From contig NW_003101682.1 of the NCBI RefSeq assembly GCF_000003855.2, forward strand, positions 4,871,747-4,935,746: a DNA stretch of 64,000 nucleotides. The letters run 5' to 3'. Position 1 is the first letter of the stretch, and the number at the start of each line of letters is the position of its first letter. Below, one piece after another: positions 1-10,753 of this stretch. Made by a program: the position numbers and the translations under genes. The notes under the pieces were generated by a model. It searched no databases. It had not been told where the DNA came from and saw only the letters and a list, made by a program, of their open reading frames with translations. This DNA comes from Blastomyces gilchristii SLH14081. Its lineage: Eukaryota; Ascomycota; Eurotiomycetes; Onygenales; Ajellomycetaceae.

Positions 1-640
1 TATCTGAGTCTATAAGTTTAATATTATTCATATATAGAGTAAGATAGATTTGAGAATCTCTTTTGAATCAGAGACTCTTATTGTGATGAGAGAACTTGAA
101 ATCAATATCTTTTAGATAATTCATAAGAAGATTGAATCACAGATAAAGTGTCTGTTTTAGATTGTAGAGAAATTATAGAAGTAAATAGATACAGTCAATA
201 TCATTGTCAAACCCAGTTGACTGTCTTATATAGAGTTACTTATTAAATGAAAGACTCATGTTTAGAAATGCTATTATAAAGTCAACTTGACAGATATTTT
301 AGTTTCTAGCTGCTATGATCACAAGTATTGCATGAATGACAGAGATGAAAATAACAGATGTATAGATATCACTGAAGTTAATATTCTTTCATTGACAGAA
401 GTCTTGAACAACTCATCTTACTTTGTAGAATGTGATATCACTATTCATATTAATTTTAATACAATAAACTCATCAGCTGTCAAGAACACAGGTTTTGATA
501 TTCAGCTTATTCACTATTTTAAATATTTTATACTCAGCTACAGAGTCAAGCTTCTTTTTCATTACAGTCACTCAAGCTTTCTTCTGTGAATATTTAACTG
601 TCTCTTTATATATTTACAGAACTTTGATCTCTGTGATAGT
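1..640 (-). pseudogene. Copia reverse transcriptase remnant (Cop1 pol, partial)
   Basis: The minus-strand translation of about 290 down to 1 reads through as a Copia RT palm: a QVDF motif near 278-289, then an LYIRQSTGFDN segment, then LWFKRDSQIYLTLY. The catalytic box follows at 34-23 and reads YMNN where the family has YVDD, so both catalytic aspartates have become Asn through G-to-A change. Upstream (about 590-470) is the N-terminal part with the KLDSVAEYKIF segment typical of the region before the palm. Stops interrupt the frame. The domain continues past the left edge. The enzyme would have copied element RNA into DNA in cytoplasmic particles, but this copy cannot be active. Confidence 0.8.
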
Positions 641-849
641 CTCAGAGCTCTGACATATAATACAGATCTTGAATACATGATAGAGCTAAAATTCAATAAC
701 ACTGAATATCTTCAGAATAATGAGATTGAAAGCTGTGACATTTTTACAGAGTCTTCTGTGTCTTTTCAGAGTTATAGATGACTCATCACTAACTTTCTTT
801 CAGAAGAGTCTGACTTTACAGCCTGTAACAGTGATGATGAATAGAAGAG

Positions 850-1915
850 TAATGTCTTTCAGAGATGCATTTACAGAGGGGAATATATTCTGTAGAAGTG
901 CAGATTCAGACAGTTGATCAGTCTTTCACTGATTTCTGTTAGAGAATTCTGTTGCAGCTGATATGTGAGAAATCTCAATTGTGTTACAGTCATTGAGTGC
1001 AGGGTCTATAAGATGTATCAGTGTGATATTCTTATTGAATTTCATACTACTGAATATAATGACTTTATTCTTTAAGAGATTTCATATTCTATATATCATT
1101 CTGCTATAATATCTGATTGAAATCATTTATTCACTATATTCAGTGAACTTGCTGTGTTTTCTGTATAAGTCTTCTTTTAATATGTAGACAGGTGACTCTA
1201 CTGTCTGTAAGTTCTTAGTATACAGATACAGCTTATCTTTTCAAGCTTTATATAATGTAAGCAGAGTTCTGTTCTTAAGTTGAACAGTGTCTGAAAATAG
1301 AGATGTGCTTGTAAGAGCTATATTAATGTATATTACTGCTATGAAGACAGTCTCGGCTTATAGAACAGTGAAAAGACCTGCTTGAATCATTATAGTATAA
1401 GCTTTTAAGATTACAGTTTGAATAAAGCATTCTGTCATATTATCTTGATTGAGAGTGTACAGCTCTGTTGATTCTCATTTCACATTGAATTCTGTAAGAA
1501 CTGCTTATATTCACTGACTGCTTGTTTCTACGGCTCTGTCAGAACATGTATAAGTCACTCTAATATCTTGATTTTAAAGATGTTTTGAATGAAAGTATAT
1601 GATATTCAGCAGCTGATCTTTGTTCTTTAAGAAGTAGACAGTCTTGTAATATATGGCATCATTCACTATAAGAAGCAGATATTTGTAGTCTTGTAGAGAA
1701 GGGAAGAAATTATCTAAATTATTGAAGAATTTATCATTATCAGTGATGTTAAAGTGCAGACAGATATCACACAAGCTGATTCTAGTTATAAGAGTCTGTG
1801 ATATCTTCTTCTTAACTTTTACAAGTTTGCAGATCTTATAGAACAGCATTTCAGAGCCTCTCTTAATTGTAATATCAGAGATGAGATCTTTCATCAGTTG
1901 TTAAATATCAGCAAT
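850..1915 (-). pseudogene. Copia GAG-pre-integrase and integrase core remnant (Cop1 pol)
   Basis: An open stretch at 1894-1574 on the minus strand carries HMKDLISDITIKRGSEM (the GAG-pre-integrase/zinc region) and then LLLIVNDAIYYKTVYFLKNK. The latter is the start of the Copia integrase core and holds its first catalytic acidic residue. Weaker matching sequence with stops continues to about 850, including a segment like the core's ILDNMTECF-type helix near 1440. The integrase would insert element cDNA into chromosomes. The reading frame is cut at 1915 by GypA-1, and the missing upstream part is at 10754 and beyond. It is a pseudogene. Confidence 0.75.
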
Positions 1916-2459
1916 TGTCACGCTCCCGGCCACGCCAAGGCCCCGTTGCGGTTTCACACGGCCCATCGCTTCCATGCGGATGATTTCATCCATCCCGCAG
2001 GCCATTCAAACCGGTTTCCAACCACTCTATGACATCATTCGGATATATCATAGAAAGATCTGATTGATGAATATGAGAACCCTGCTTCTATACAAGGTCA
2101 GCACATTACTATTTCTTAACAGTGAGATGCTGCTGAGATAGTACTCTGGCTATTCTCACTCATGAAATAAGAGAAGAGTATTCACTCATTGTCTATATAG
2201 AATAGCTAGATACTGACTTCTTATTAAAGAAGTCAGTAATTCATTTTTCTTCTACTGAAATCTATACAAGAGTTACTGCATTTCTCATATAATCTTCTTA
2301 GTATACTAAGTATTATATCTGTGATATTCTCATAATAACTCTGTAGTCTATGAGCTCACTATTTAAGTAAGATAGTCAAGCTCACTTATACAGCTTCTTA
2401 AACAACTATCTCTATATAACACAGCTAACTAGTCACTATTTTAATTCTGTTATATTACA
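1916..2459 (+). repeat. GypA-1 5' LTR (544 bp)
   Basis: It starts TGTCACGCTCCC and ends ATATTACA. The first ~130 bp are GC-rich and unmutated, while the rest is strongly AT-shifted. Aligned without gaps to the 3' LTR start at 9691, the first 44 positions differ at 16 sites, all C-to-T or G-to-A in the 3' copy. It should carry the promoter and polyadenylation signals of the element. Confidence 0.92.
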
Positions 2460-2469
2460 ATTCAAATCA

Positions 2470-3550
2470 CTTGATCTGATTATAAGTTTGAATCAGTTAA
2501 GCTCTAACAGACTGATATAATCTTATACACTTATGCTAAGACTGATCTGATCTCACTCTCTGAAACAAACTCTACATTATCTTTTAGAGTGTGTACATCT
2601 CTATTCTGACAGAAATCTGAGATTTCTGAACTCACTGTATACTTTGATATAAGCTCTTCAACTGCTCTATTACTGCTGCAGCTCTTACACATCTACATCT
2701 ATTATAGAGATAGAGAGATTAAGATCAGAGATTCTCTGAGATATAAAAAAACACATTGTCTGAATTTCACACCTTTATCTATATTCTTGAATAAAAATTC
2801 TGCCTTAATCTGAGTTAGTATAATACTCATAAGATATAAGTAATATACACTGTCAATCTTCTTGAAGACATCTCTGCAACTACTTAAGCTATTAAGAAGA
2901 GAGAGCTTGAGTATACTGATACTGTAATAACTTGAGAAGAATTCAAGAACTTTCTACTGAATTAAATTAAAGATCACTGTAACTGCAGCTTCACAGCAGT
3001 GCAGTAGTTTAACTCATTATATTAATAAAATAATAAGAATTCTTCTGATTTTAATATAAGATTTGAAGAATATCAAGAGAAATTGACTGATAATTTGAAT
3101 CAATTAAAAACACAGCTTTATCTTATAAAGCTGACTCATAAAATGCAGATAATAATATTACAGTATCAGAGTTTATTAATTAATTATACTGAGCTTATTA
3201 ATCTAACTTCTCAGATCTATTTGAATAATCAATTCTCTGAGAAGAAGATTAATAAGATCTCTTCTAAGTAATTAATAACAGAATCTAAACAGCACTGTAA
3301 CAGCTTCAGTGTAAAGAAAGTAAAGAAGAATTTCAAGTATTCTAATTCTTCACTCACTGTGAAGAAATATTAAAAAAGATTTGATAAAGATCTCTGTTTT
3401 AACTGCAGAGCTGATAATCACTATACTAGTAATTATAAGAAGCTGAAGAAGAAAAGAAATTAAGAAGATATCTTCTCAAAGTTAACTTCTCTTCTGACAA
3501 ATATATCTGTGAAAGATAAAGAAGAGAAAGAAATAAAGAATTAATAATTT
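2470..3550 (+). pseudogene. GypA-1 gag remnant with CCHC zinc knuckle
   Basis: This is structural gag sequence, broken by stops. The clearest part is the open stretch 3083-3271 (LNQLKTQLYLIKLTHKMQ...), followed by a nucleocapsid knuckle at about 3394-3435 that reads CFNCRADNHYTSNY. That is CX2CX4HX4C with the last Cys changed to Tyr by TGT-to-TAT. A Lys-rich tail (KKLKKKRN) follows, as is common after the knuckle. Gag would coat the RNA in cytoplasmic particles. The same segment of GypA-2 has lost a Cys and the His as well. The start codon cannot be assigned. Confidence 0.7.
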
Positions 3551-3559
3551 TTATATCTT

Positions 3560-6500
3560 TAAGTTCATGTTATAATCATAATGAATACTCTGAATAGAAA
3601 GATATTAATGAGATGTCTACTTAACTCTGAGATAGATATTAACTTCATATTCTACTTCTTTTCTTTGATAAAGAATTGAAAGAAGATAGATCTATCAGAT
3701 TATATAAAATTTACTGATAAAATAAAGTATCACTATTTTAACATAATTCAAGTGAAGTATGTAATCACAGACTCAGAAGAAATCTTTAAAAAGAGCAGTC
3801 TGCTTCTTCACACTGTTAATATTATAGATAAGAATATTATTCTAAATCTTTCATAATTGAGAGAAAACAATTCTTTCATTGATTGAGTTACTTAGATGTG
3901 ATAATATCATCTCACTGATAAAGAGACAGTGATAGAGAAATTTAAAGAGTTTCATCAGAAGAATCTTGAGAAAAAGATAGAGTTAATATACTATATAGCA
4001 GGTGACTGAGACTTAAGAATAGATGAAGAAGTTATCATTCTCACTGTAAAATTAGCAGCAGTATTTATCATTGAAGATGAATGTATATAATATCTCTTTA
4101 TAAATTATAAGAATATCTTTTCAGAAAGAGAAGCAGTGAAGTTTTCTGATATCAAGATATAATATAAGATTTGTCTTGAAGATGATATAACAGTACTGTA
4201 CAGATCTCTTTATAACTTATCTATAAAGAAATTAAATGTTCTGTATAAATATCTTGAGAAAGTGTAATTGAAGAACTGAATACACTTATTGAAGAGTTTA
4301 ACAGAGACATCTATACTCTTTATACTCAAGAAGAACAGTAGGCTATACTTATGTGTAGACTACAGAGATCTTAATAAGATGACAGTTAAGAATTGCTATT
4401 TATTACTATTAATTAATGAGATAATTGATCAATTATCTGAAGTAAAGATGTTCTCAAAGATTGATATACAGAATATCTATCATAGAATCAGAGTTAATGA
4501 AGATAATATTTAGAAAATGACTTTTCATATCAAGTACAGTAATTTTGAATATCTTGTTTTATCTTTTAATCTTTATAACACTTCAGCCATCTTTCAGATC
4601 TATATAAATAAGACACTGTGAGGCCTTGTTAACATCTTCTGCATAGTATACTTAGATGATATTCTAATCTTCTTGAAAACAAAGAAAGAATATAATACTC
4701 ATATTTGAGAAGTGTTGAGTTACTTAAGACAGTATTAACTAGACAGACCGCCAGAACCATGAATTTCACGTTTGATCTCATTTGATCTGGTCCCATACAT
4801 TTCTTGGCATGAATCCCGCTGGGACTGGCTATCAAAAAAACATGTAAAGTGACTATATATCAGATCTTAAAATGGAACCATGACTTGAAAAAAATGAGAA
4901 AGTGATCTCATTTAGTTTCATTTAGTTTCATTCTTGGCATAAAGTTACTATTTTTAGATATTTTAAGGTTTTTTTTAGACTATTTTTAATTTTTTAAAAA
5001 GTAATGCTTTTTGGTAATGCTCAAATGAGATTTAAAGTTATTTAAAGCAATAAAAATAATTTAAATTGAGAAGTGGAAATCATGATCTCATTTGGAAAAT
5101 GTGACAAGAGTAGACAGTAAGTCTCACTGAAACAGTATGAGACTACTATCTAATGTTAAAACCGTGTAATGGGATCAGTTGAATTGATAATGAGACTATC
5201 AAAAAATCTGGTTCTGGTCTCAGACACGGTCACACGGTCAGTCTAGTATTAACTCTATATAAATACTGAAAAATGCTCATTCTACATGCAGGAGATTGAT
5301 TTCTTAGATTATATTATTGAGATGAACAGCATTTCAATGAACAGAAGCTAGATCTCTGTCATTGAAAACTAGCTGATGCTGTAAATATATCATGAGATGC
5401 AGATATTTCTAGAATTTGTGAATTTCTACAAATGATTTATCTATACATATTCACAGATTACTGCTCTTCTTACAGATATATTAAAGAAAAGTGTGAAAGA
5501 TAGAAAAATAAGACTGTTTACTCTCACTCAAGACACTGTACAGATATTTGTAGAATTGAAACAAGCTTTTACAGATATTATAATACTGAATCACTTTAAC
5601 TCTGACTTATTCAGTCAGTGTGACACTGATGTGTTCAGAAATGAAATCTGTGAAATCTTTTCACAGTTGACACTGAAGATCTTTCAATGTTGAAAGAATC
5701 AGAGAATAATCATCTCTGAGAATACAGATAATGAAATGTCTATGAGAGAAGACTTTTTCACAGAGTCTATAAGACACTGTGAATAGAGATTAGTAATCTT
5801 CTTCTTCAAGAAGTTGTTACTCACACAGAGAAGATATGATACTTATAATCAAGAGATATTAGTAATTGTTAAATTCTTTAAGATCTGGCAATATTATCTT
5901 CAGAGTAGTAAGTACTCAGTGCAAGTTCTCACTAATCATGTAAATCTGTGTTGCTTCTTGATAACAAAGAGCTTAACAGAATGTTAAGCCAGATGAGTGA
6001 AGCTGCTTTCAGAGTATGATTTCTATATTCAATATTATTCAGGTCAGCTTAACCCTGCTAATACACTATCTAGATGACTCAATTATAATATCATTGATAT
6101 AAAGAAGAATTCTATAAAAAAACCTCTATCATCACTGTAGAAGAAGCTGGCTGCAGAGAGTTAAAGTTCTCTGAAGCTTAGACACAGTGCTGGTAAGACA
6201 GCTATGTGACTCAGTATAAAAGATGAAAGAAAACCTGAGTCTCCGCAGAGAACTGACACTGAAGATTATAAGCTTCTCATATCATATCTTACTATCATTG
6301 AATTGATAAAGAATGAAATAATCTACAATCTTTCAACTCAATTGCTTTTGAAATTCATTAATAAGTTATAGAAGAAGAATGTCTCTACTGCAGCTTGAAT
6401 TCAGAAGTTGAAGAAGAAAGAATTCAGTTTAAACTTTAAAGAGAAAGACTCTGAGTGAGATGATACTGCTAAGAAATCAAGTTACTGATAACTAGAAGAA

Positions 6501-7400
6501 TGTAAACATCTACTGTTAAATAGTTCAGTCTTTGTCTCTTATAGTAGAGCAGTGTGCCAGAAGTTATTGAGAATTTATTATAATGATTCTCATGTGAGAC
6601 ACTTCAGGTTAGAAAAGACTCAGAAGCTTCTAAAATATAAATATATTTAAGACAAGCTCTGAGCAGATATCAAAGAGTATATTAAGACTTATAATATCTA
6701 TCAAAGAATAAAGATTCTATGATATAAGTAATACAGTGAGTTGATATCACAGCCTGTTTTAAAGAGCTTATGACAGAATCTATTGATAAATTTCATAGTT
6801 AATCTGCTGAAGTTAATAAGAGTCAAAGAATATGACTTAATTTTGATCATTATTAACTGCTTTACAAAGATGACTAAATATATCTCTACTTATAAAAAGA
6901 TTAAAGCCTCTGAATTAACTGATCTATTTTTAGATATCATCATTTGTAATCATGATACTCTGAGATCATTGATAACAGATTAAGAATTCCTCTTCATCAG
7001 TAAATACTGATCCGCTTTTTACTATCATCTTATAATAAGATATCTTCTCAGCACTGTATTTTATTCACAGACAGATAATCAGACTGAACATCAGAATCAG
7101 ACATTAGAATAGCACTTTAAGTGTTCTGTTTATATTATCAGAATGATTAGCTTAAACATCTTCTAACTGCTGAATTCATATATAATAATATAAAGAATAT
7201 AATCTTAAAAGTATCTTCTTTCTATACTTATTATAAATATAATTCTTCATTACTCAGTGATGTTGTGAACAACATTTCAAAGAGAGAGATAGACAGTCAG
7301 AATATTAAATAGATACAGAGAACAGAGTACTTCTCAGTGTCAGAAGTAAAAGCAAGATTGAAACTTTTGAATAAAATTCATGAGAAGACAGTGAAAAGCA
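3560..7400 (+). pseudogene. GypA-1 pol remnant (protease, RT, RNase H, integrase), split by MITE-1
   Basis: The protease (about 3590-3900) has LLNSEIDINFI where a DSG(A/T) active site is expected, so it looks destroyed. RT (about 4140-4739 and 5246-5440) has CVDYRDLNKMTVKN, then KIDIQNIYHRIRVNEDNI, and an intact catalytic YLDD at 4649-4660. MITE-1 interrupts it between the palm and the FLDY-like segment. RNase H (about 5550-6090) shows YDTYNQEILVIVKFFK and DFYIQYYSGQLNP. The integrase has a degenerate HHCC region (about 6560-6720) and DDE core pieces DLILIIINCFTKMTKYI (about 6835), SLITD (about 6969) and QTDNQTEHQNQTLE (about 7070-7115). Dozens of TGA/TAG/TAA codons replace Trp or Gln. Confidence 0.88.
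4740..5245 (+). mobile_element. MITE-1: 506-bp hAT-like MITE in GypA-1 RT
   Basis: It begins TAGACAGACCG and ends CGGTCAGTCTA (11-bp terminal inverted repeats, one mismatch). It is flanked by the 8-bp duplication GTATTAAC (4732-4739 and 5246-5253). Removing it restores the RT sequence seen uninterrupted in GypA-2 near 42832. It encodes nothing convincing. The right end holds two GGTCA motifs 3 bp apart, a plausible subterminal transposase site. An 8-bp TSD is characteristic of the hAT superfamily; the transposase is not in the window. Confidence 0.9.
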
Positions 7401-7699
7401 TTCACTGCACTCAGAAACAGTAGATAAAATACTATAATTAAAAACATCTTTCAATGAAGTTCTTAATAGAGAATCAAGTACTACTTTCAGCAAAGAATAT
7501 TAAGATAATAAGACTGTGTAAGAAGCTCAGTGAGTAGTGACTAGAATCTTTCTCTGTAACAAGAGTGATGAGTAAGCAGATATATGAGTTAAAATTACTC
7601 TCAGAATTGAAATCAATTCATTCTGTTTGTCACATTTTCTATTTAATACTCTATAAGCAATGCTCTGAGACATAGCCATCTCAGCTGAATAATATTAAG

Positions 7700-7910
7700 A
7701 TTGACAGTGATACTGAATATCTTATAAAGAAAATATTGAATAAGTGAATATATTACAGCAAGCTTCAATACCTCATTAAATAAGAAGATTATTCATTATC
7801 AGAGAATTTATAAGAACTGCTTACACATTTAAAAAATGCTGAGAAAGAGATTGTAAACTATGAGATAACTAGTAGAGATTACTCTATTACACATCAGAGG
7901 TGTTAAATAA
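7700..7910 (+). pseudogene. GypA-1 chromodomain remnant
   Basis: Downstream of the integrase the frame reads EYLIKKILNK*IYYSKLQYLIK*EDYSLSENL*ELLTHLKNAEKEI. Here asterisks are TGA or TAA, mostly at positions where Trp is expected. This is the chromodomain pattern (V-x-E-I-L-x-x-R...YLVKW-x-x-Y...ENTWEP). In chromoviruses this module is at the integrase C-terminus and binds methylated histone H3. The same module is at about 45290-45480 in GypA-2. It is a remnant, but the family assignment is firm. Confidence 0.8.
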
Positions 7911-7929
7911 GAAATACTGCTTAAGACTT

Positions 7930-9676
7930 CTCATTTTTTCTTAAAGAATTTTTTTAGAGATAATCTCATGATAATGAGTCAGTGTCTTATGAACTCTATA
8001 GCACTCTTCTTCTATTTTCTCTCAAAGAATTTTTTAGAAGTTTAATGAGACTACACAAGTGTAAAATTCCTAAAGTAATTAGAGAAAAGAGATATTTAAA
8101 ATTAATAAAAAGATTAATATTATTAATCTATGAGCTGCTGCTATTCTAATGAGGTCACAGCCTGCTGAAAAAGTAAAAAGAGGAATCAGACTCTACTCAT
8201 CAATAATCACACTCTCATTAAACTCATTCTTTATCATTGAAGTCTTCAGCACTGATATCTTTATCTGCTGAGAAGTTATTGCTGCAGCATTACAGAAGAA
8301 TATGAGAAATGTATGAAATATTAACTTATCAACTTACAAAGTATCTTGATTATCTACTTCAATTGAAGTGAGATTCTCTTCAATTAGTAATTGATCTTCA
8401 TGATACTTTTAATAGCAGCATTAGCTAATCTCTTCTTAGAGTCAGTTATTCTAAGATGTTTTTTCATCTCAGAGATTCATACTTTTATCTTCTTTTACAG
8501 ATGAGTAAGAGAGATCTTCTCAGTCTTGATAAAATCTGTCAATACTTGAAGCTCTGAGACTCTCACTCTGTACTACTTAAATCTCTGAGCTTCTTGTCAG
8601 AACTGATATAATGCCTTCTTGTAGAGTAGATAATACTTACAGAGAGATAGAAGTTGTTGTTATAGATGTAATGAAAACAATGAGAGTAAGAGAAGAGATA
8701 AGTATATAAGATTCTCTCTTTCTTCAGCTGCTTAGTATAGTATAGATATGTAACAGTACTGATCAGAGACTGCACTGAAGCCTTCTCACAGAGAGAAGAC
8801 AAAGAAACTGCAGGACTCTGCAGACTCAACTCAGCAGTATTCTGAGCAGGGCTTGAGTGTGTCATGAAAGAGAAACTACAGATTGAGCTTCTCAGAGCTA
8901 CTATCTCTGAAATCAAGCTCTTTTCAAGGTTCTCTCTGAATGACTACACAGGGTCATACATCACTGTGTTGACTGAGAAAGGGAATGATGTTGTGATAAT
9001 GATGAGAGAGGCAGAGAAAGAACTGAATGCAGACAAACTGACTGACAGAAGAAATGACATCTCACTGCAAGGTGCGGCTACTACTGTTATAGCTGTAAGA
9101 GATATAGAAGAAGAAGATGTGACAATGAAAGTGATGCTTCTGCAACTCATTGACACTGCTGTCTTCATCTTCAACCTGACTTTCTTGACAGCTATGAAGA
9201 CTGCAGCTGCATCATGAAGACATTTAATCACTAGAAAATGCCAGAATAAGCTCTTTATTATCTTTCAAGAATGATACTCTCATACACTCACTGTTGCAAT
9301 TGAGAAGAAAGAAAGAAAAATATATTACAGAGAGAGAAGATCTTTTCAAAAAATCCTGTTACTACTGTTAGCTTTGTCTCTAAAATATATCACTTTTGCA
9401 GAGAATTTCATATATAGAACAGAATATAATAAGAGATCTGTAAGTCACTTATTAACTATATTTTTCACATTTCAAATCAATATATAAGGAACTCACTTAT
9501 CATATATTTGATTTGAACAGAGATGAAAAAGAAAGATCTATACAGTCAGTAGAAAAACTCATCTATTTCTTTATTTCATATGCAGCATATGTGCTGTTAA
9601 TCAGTTAACAACTGTTGCTATATAACAAATATAACTTCTAATTCAGTAATCTTGAGAGTATTGAAACTATACTCTT
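7930..9676 (+). other. GypA-1 3' region between chromodomain and 3' LTR
   Basis: About 1.75 kb has no pol similarity. 7930-8560 shows only stops. 8563-9231 is unusually free of stops on both strands: on the minus strand 9231-8944 and 8916-8563 are in one frame, separated by a TAG at 8946-8944, and on the plus strand 8864-9217 is open. The minus-strand product would be Ser/Thr-rich; the plus-strand product would be acidic. The GypA-2 equivalent (46160-46818) is open on both strands too. See findings for an antisense-ORF hypothesis. Confidence 0.5.
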
Positions 9677-9690
9677 AAAGAGAAGAGTAT

Positions 9691-10748
9691 TATCATACTT
9701 CTAATCATGTTAAGACTCTGTTACAGTTTCACACAGCTCATCACTTTCATGTCAATGATTTCATTCATTCTGCAGGCTATTTGAACCGGTTTTCAATCAC
9801 TCTATAATATCATTCAGATATATTATAGAAAGATCTGATTAATGAATATAAGAATCTCACTTCTATACAAGATCAGCAGATTGCTCTTTCTTAATAGTGA
9901 GATGCTACTGAGGTATCACTCTGGCTATTCTCACTTATGAAATGAGAGAAGAATATTCACTTATTGTCTATATAGAATAGCTAGCTGCTGGCTTCTCATC
10001 AAAGAAGTCAGTGATTCATTTTTCTTCTACTGAAATATATATAAGAGTTACTGTATTTCTCATATAATTTTCTTAGTATACTAAGTATCATATCTGTGAT
10101 ATTCTTGTAATAGCTCTGTAGTCTATGAGCTCACTATTCAAGCAAGATAGTCAAGCTCACTCATACAGCTTCTCAAACAACTATCTCTATGTGACACTGC
10201 CAACTAGTCACTGCTTCGGTTCTGTCTAGACTGACCGCTGAGATCATGAATTTCACGTTTGGTTTCATTTAGTCTGGTCTCATACATTTCTTGGCGTGAA
10301 TCCCGCTGGGACTGGCTATTAAAAAAACATGTACAGTGACTATATATCAGATCTTAAAATGAAACCATGACTTGAAAAAAATGAGAAAGTGGTTTCATTT
10401 AGTCTCATTTAGTCTCATTCTTAGCATAAAGTTACTATTTTTAGACATTTTAAGGTTTTTTTTAGACTATTTTTAATTTTTTAAAAAGTAACACTTTTTG
10501 GTAACACTCAAATGAGATTTAAAGTCATTTAAAGCAATAAAAATAATTTAAATTGAGAAGTGGAAATCATGGTCTCATTTGAAAAATGTGACAAGAGTAG
10601 ACAGTAAGTCTCACTGAGACAGTATGAGACTACTATCTAATGTTAAAACCATGTAATGGGATCAGTCGAATTGGTAATAAGACTATCAAAAAATCTGGTC
10701 CTGGTCCCAGACACGGTCACACGGTCAGTCTAGTTCCGTCACGTTACA
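9691..10748 (+). repeat. GypA-1 3' LTR, interrupted by MITE-2
   Basis: The LTR occupies 9691-10226 and 10741-10748; MITE-2 (10227-10732) and one copy of its 8-bp duplication lie between. Without the insert it is 544 bp, equal to the 5' LTR. Its 5' end is mutated to TATCATACTT, whereas its last 8 bases (ACGTTACA) are unmutated. A purine-rich tract AAAGAGAAGAG (9677-9687) just upstream is the likely polypurine tract for plus-strand priming. Confidence 0.9.
10227..10732 (+). mobile_element. MITE-2: 506-bp hAT-like MITE in GypA-1 3' LTR
   Basis: It has the same length and ends as MITE-1 (TAGACTGACCG ... CGGTCAGTCTA). It is flanked by GTTCTGTC (10219-10226) and GTTCCGTC (10733-10740), an 8-bp duplication with one C-to-T change. 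The uninterrupted site is visible in the GypA-2 3' LTR at about 47833-47840. Confidence 0.92.
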
Positions 10749-10753
10749 GTAAT

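Larger units (their letters stand above)
1916..10748 (+). mobile_element. GypA-1: full-length chromovirus (Ty3/Gypsy) with two LTRs, in Cop1
   Basis: Both LTRs are 544 bp once MITE-2 is removed, and they begin TG and end ACA. They are flanked by GCAAT (1911-1915) and GTAAT (10749-10753), a 5-bp target duplication differing by one C-to-T change. Inside, in order, are gag with a CCHC knuckle, protease, RT, RNase H, integrase and chromodomain, then about 1.8 kb without pol sequence. The element would have retrotransposed through an RNA and cDNA, with the chromodomain steering integration to heterochromatin. All frames are broken. MITE-1 sits in RT and MITE-2 in the 3' LTR. A sister copy, GypA-2, lies at 31969-47848. 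Confidence 0.92.

Noticed and set aside
4629..4835. Minus-strand ORF beginning MIASPSGIHAKKCMGPDQ, also at 37208-36984
   Set aside because: It crosses the end of MITE-1 or MITE-3 into the host element and differs after the MITE edge. It is the left part of the MITE read in one frame and not a gene.
4731..5255. A 10-bp target duplication (AGTATTAACT) for MITE-1
   Set aside because: Ten bases repeat by chance because the element's ends resemble the flank. The other three copies fix the boundary and give 8 bp in all cases.
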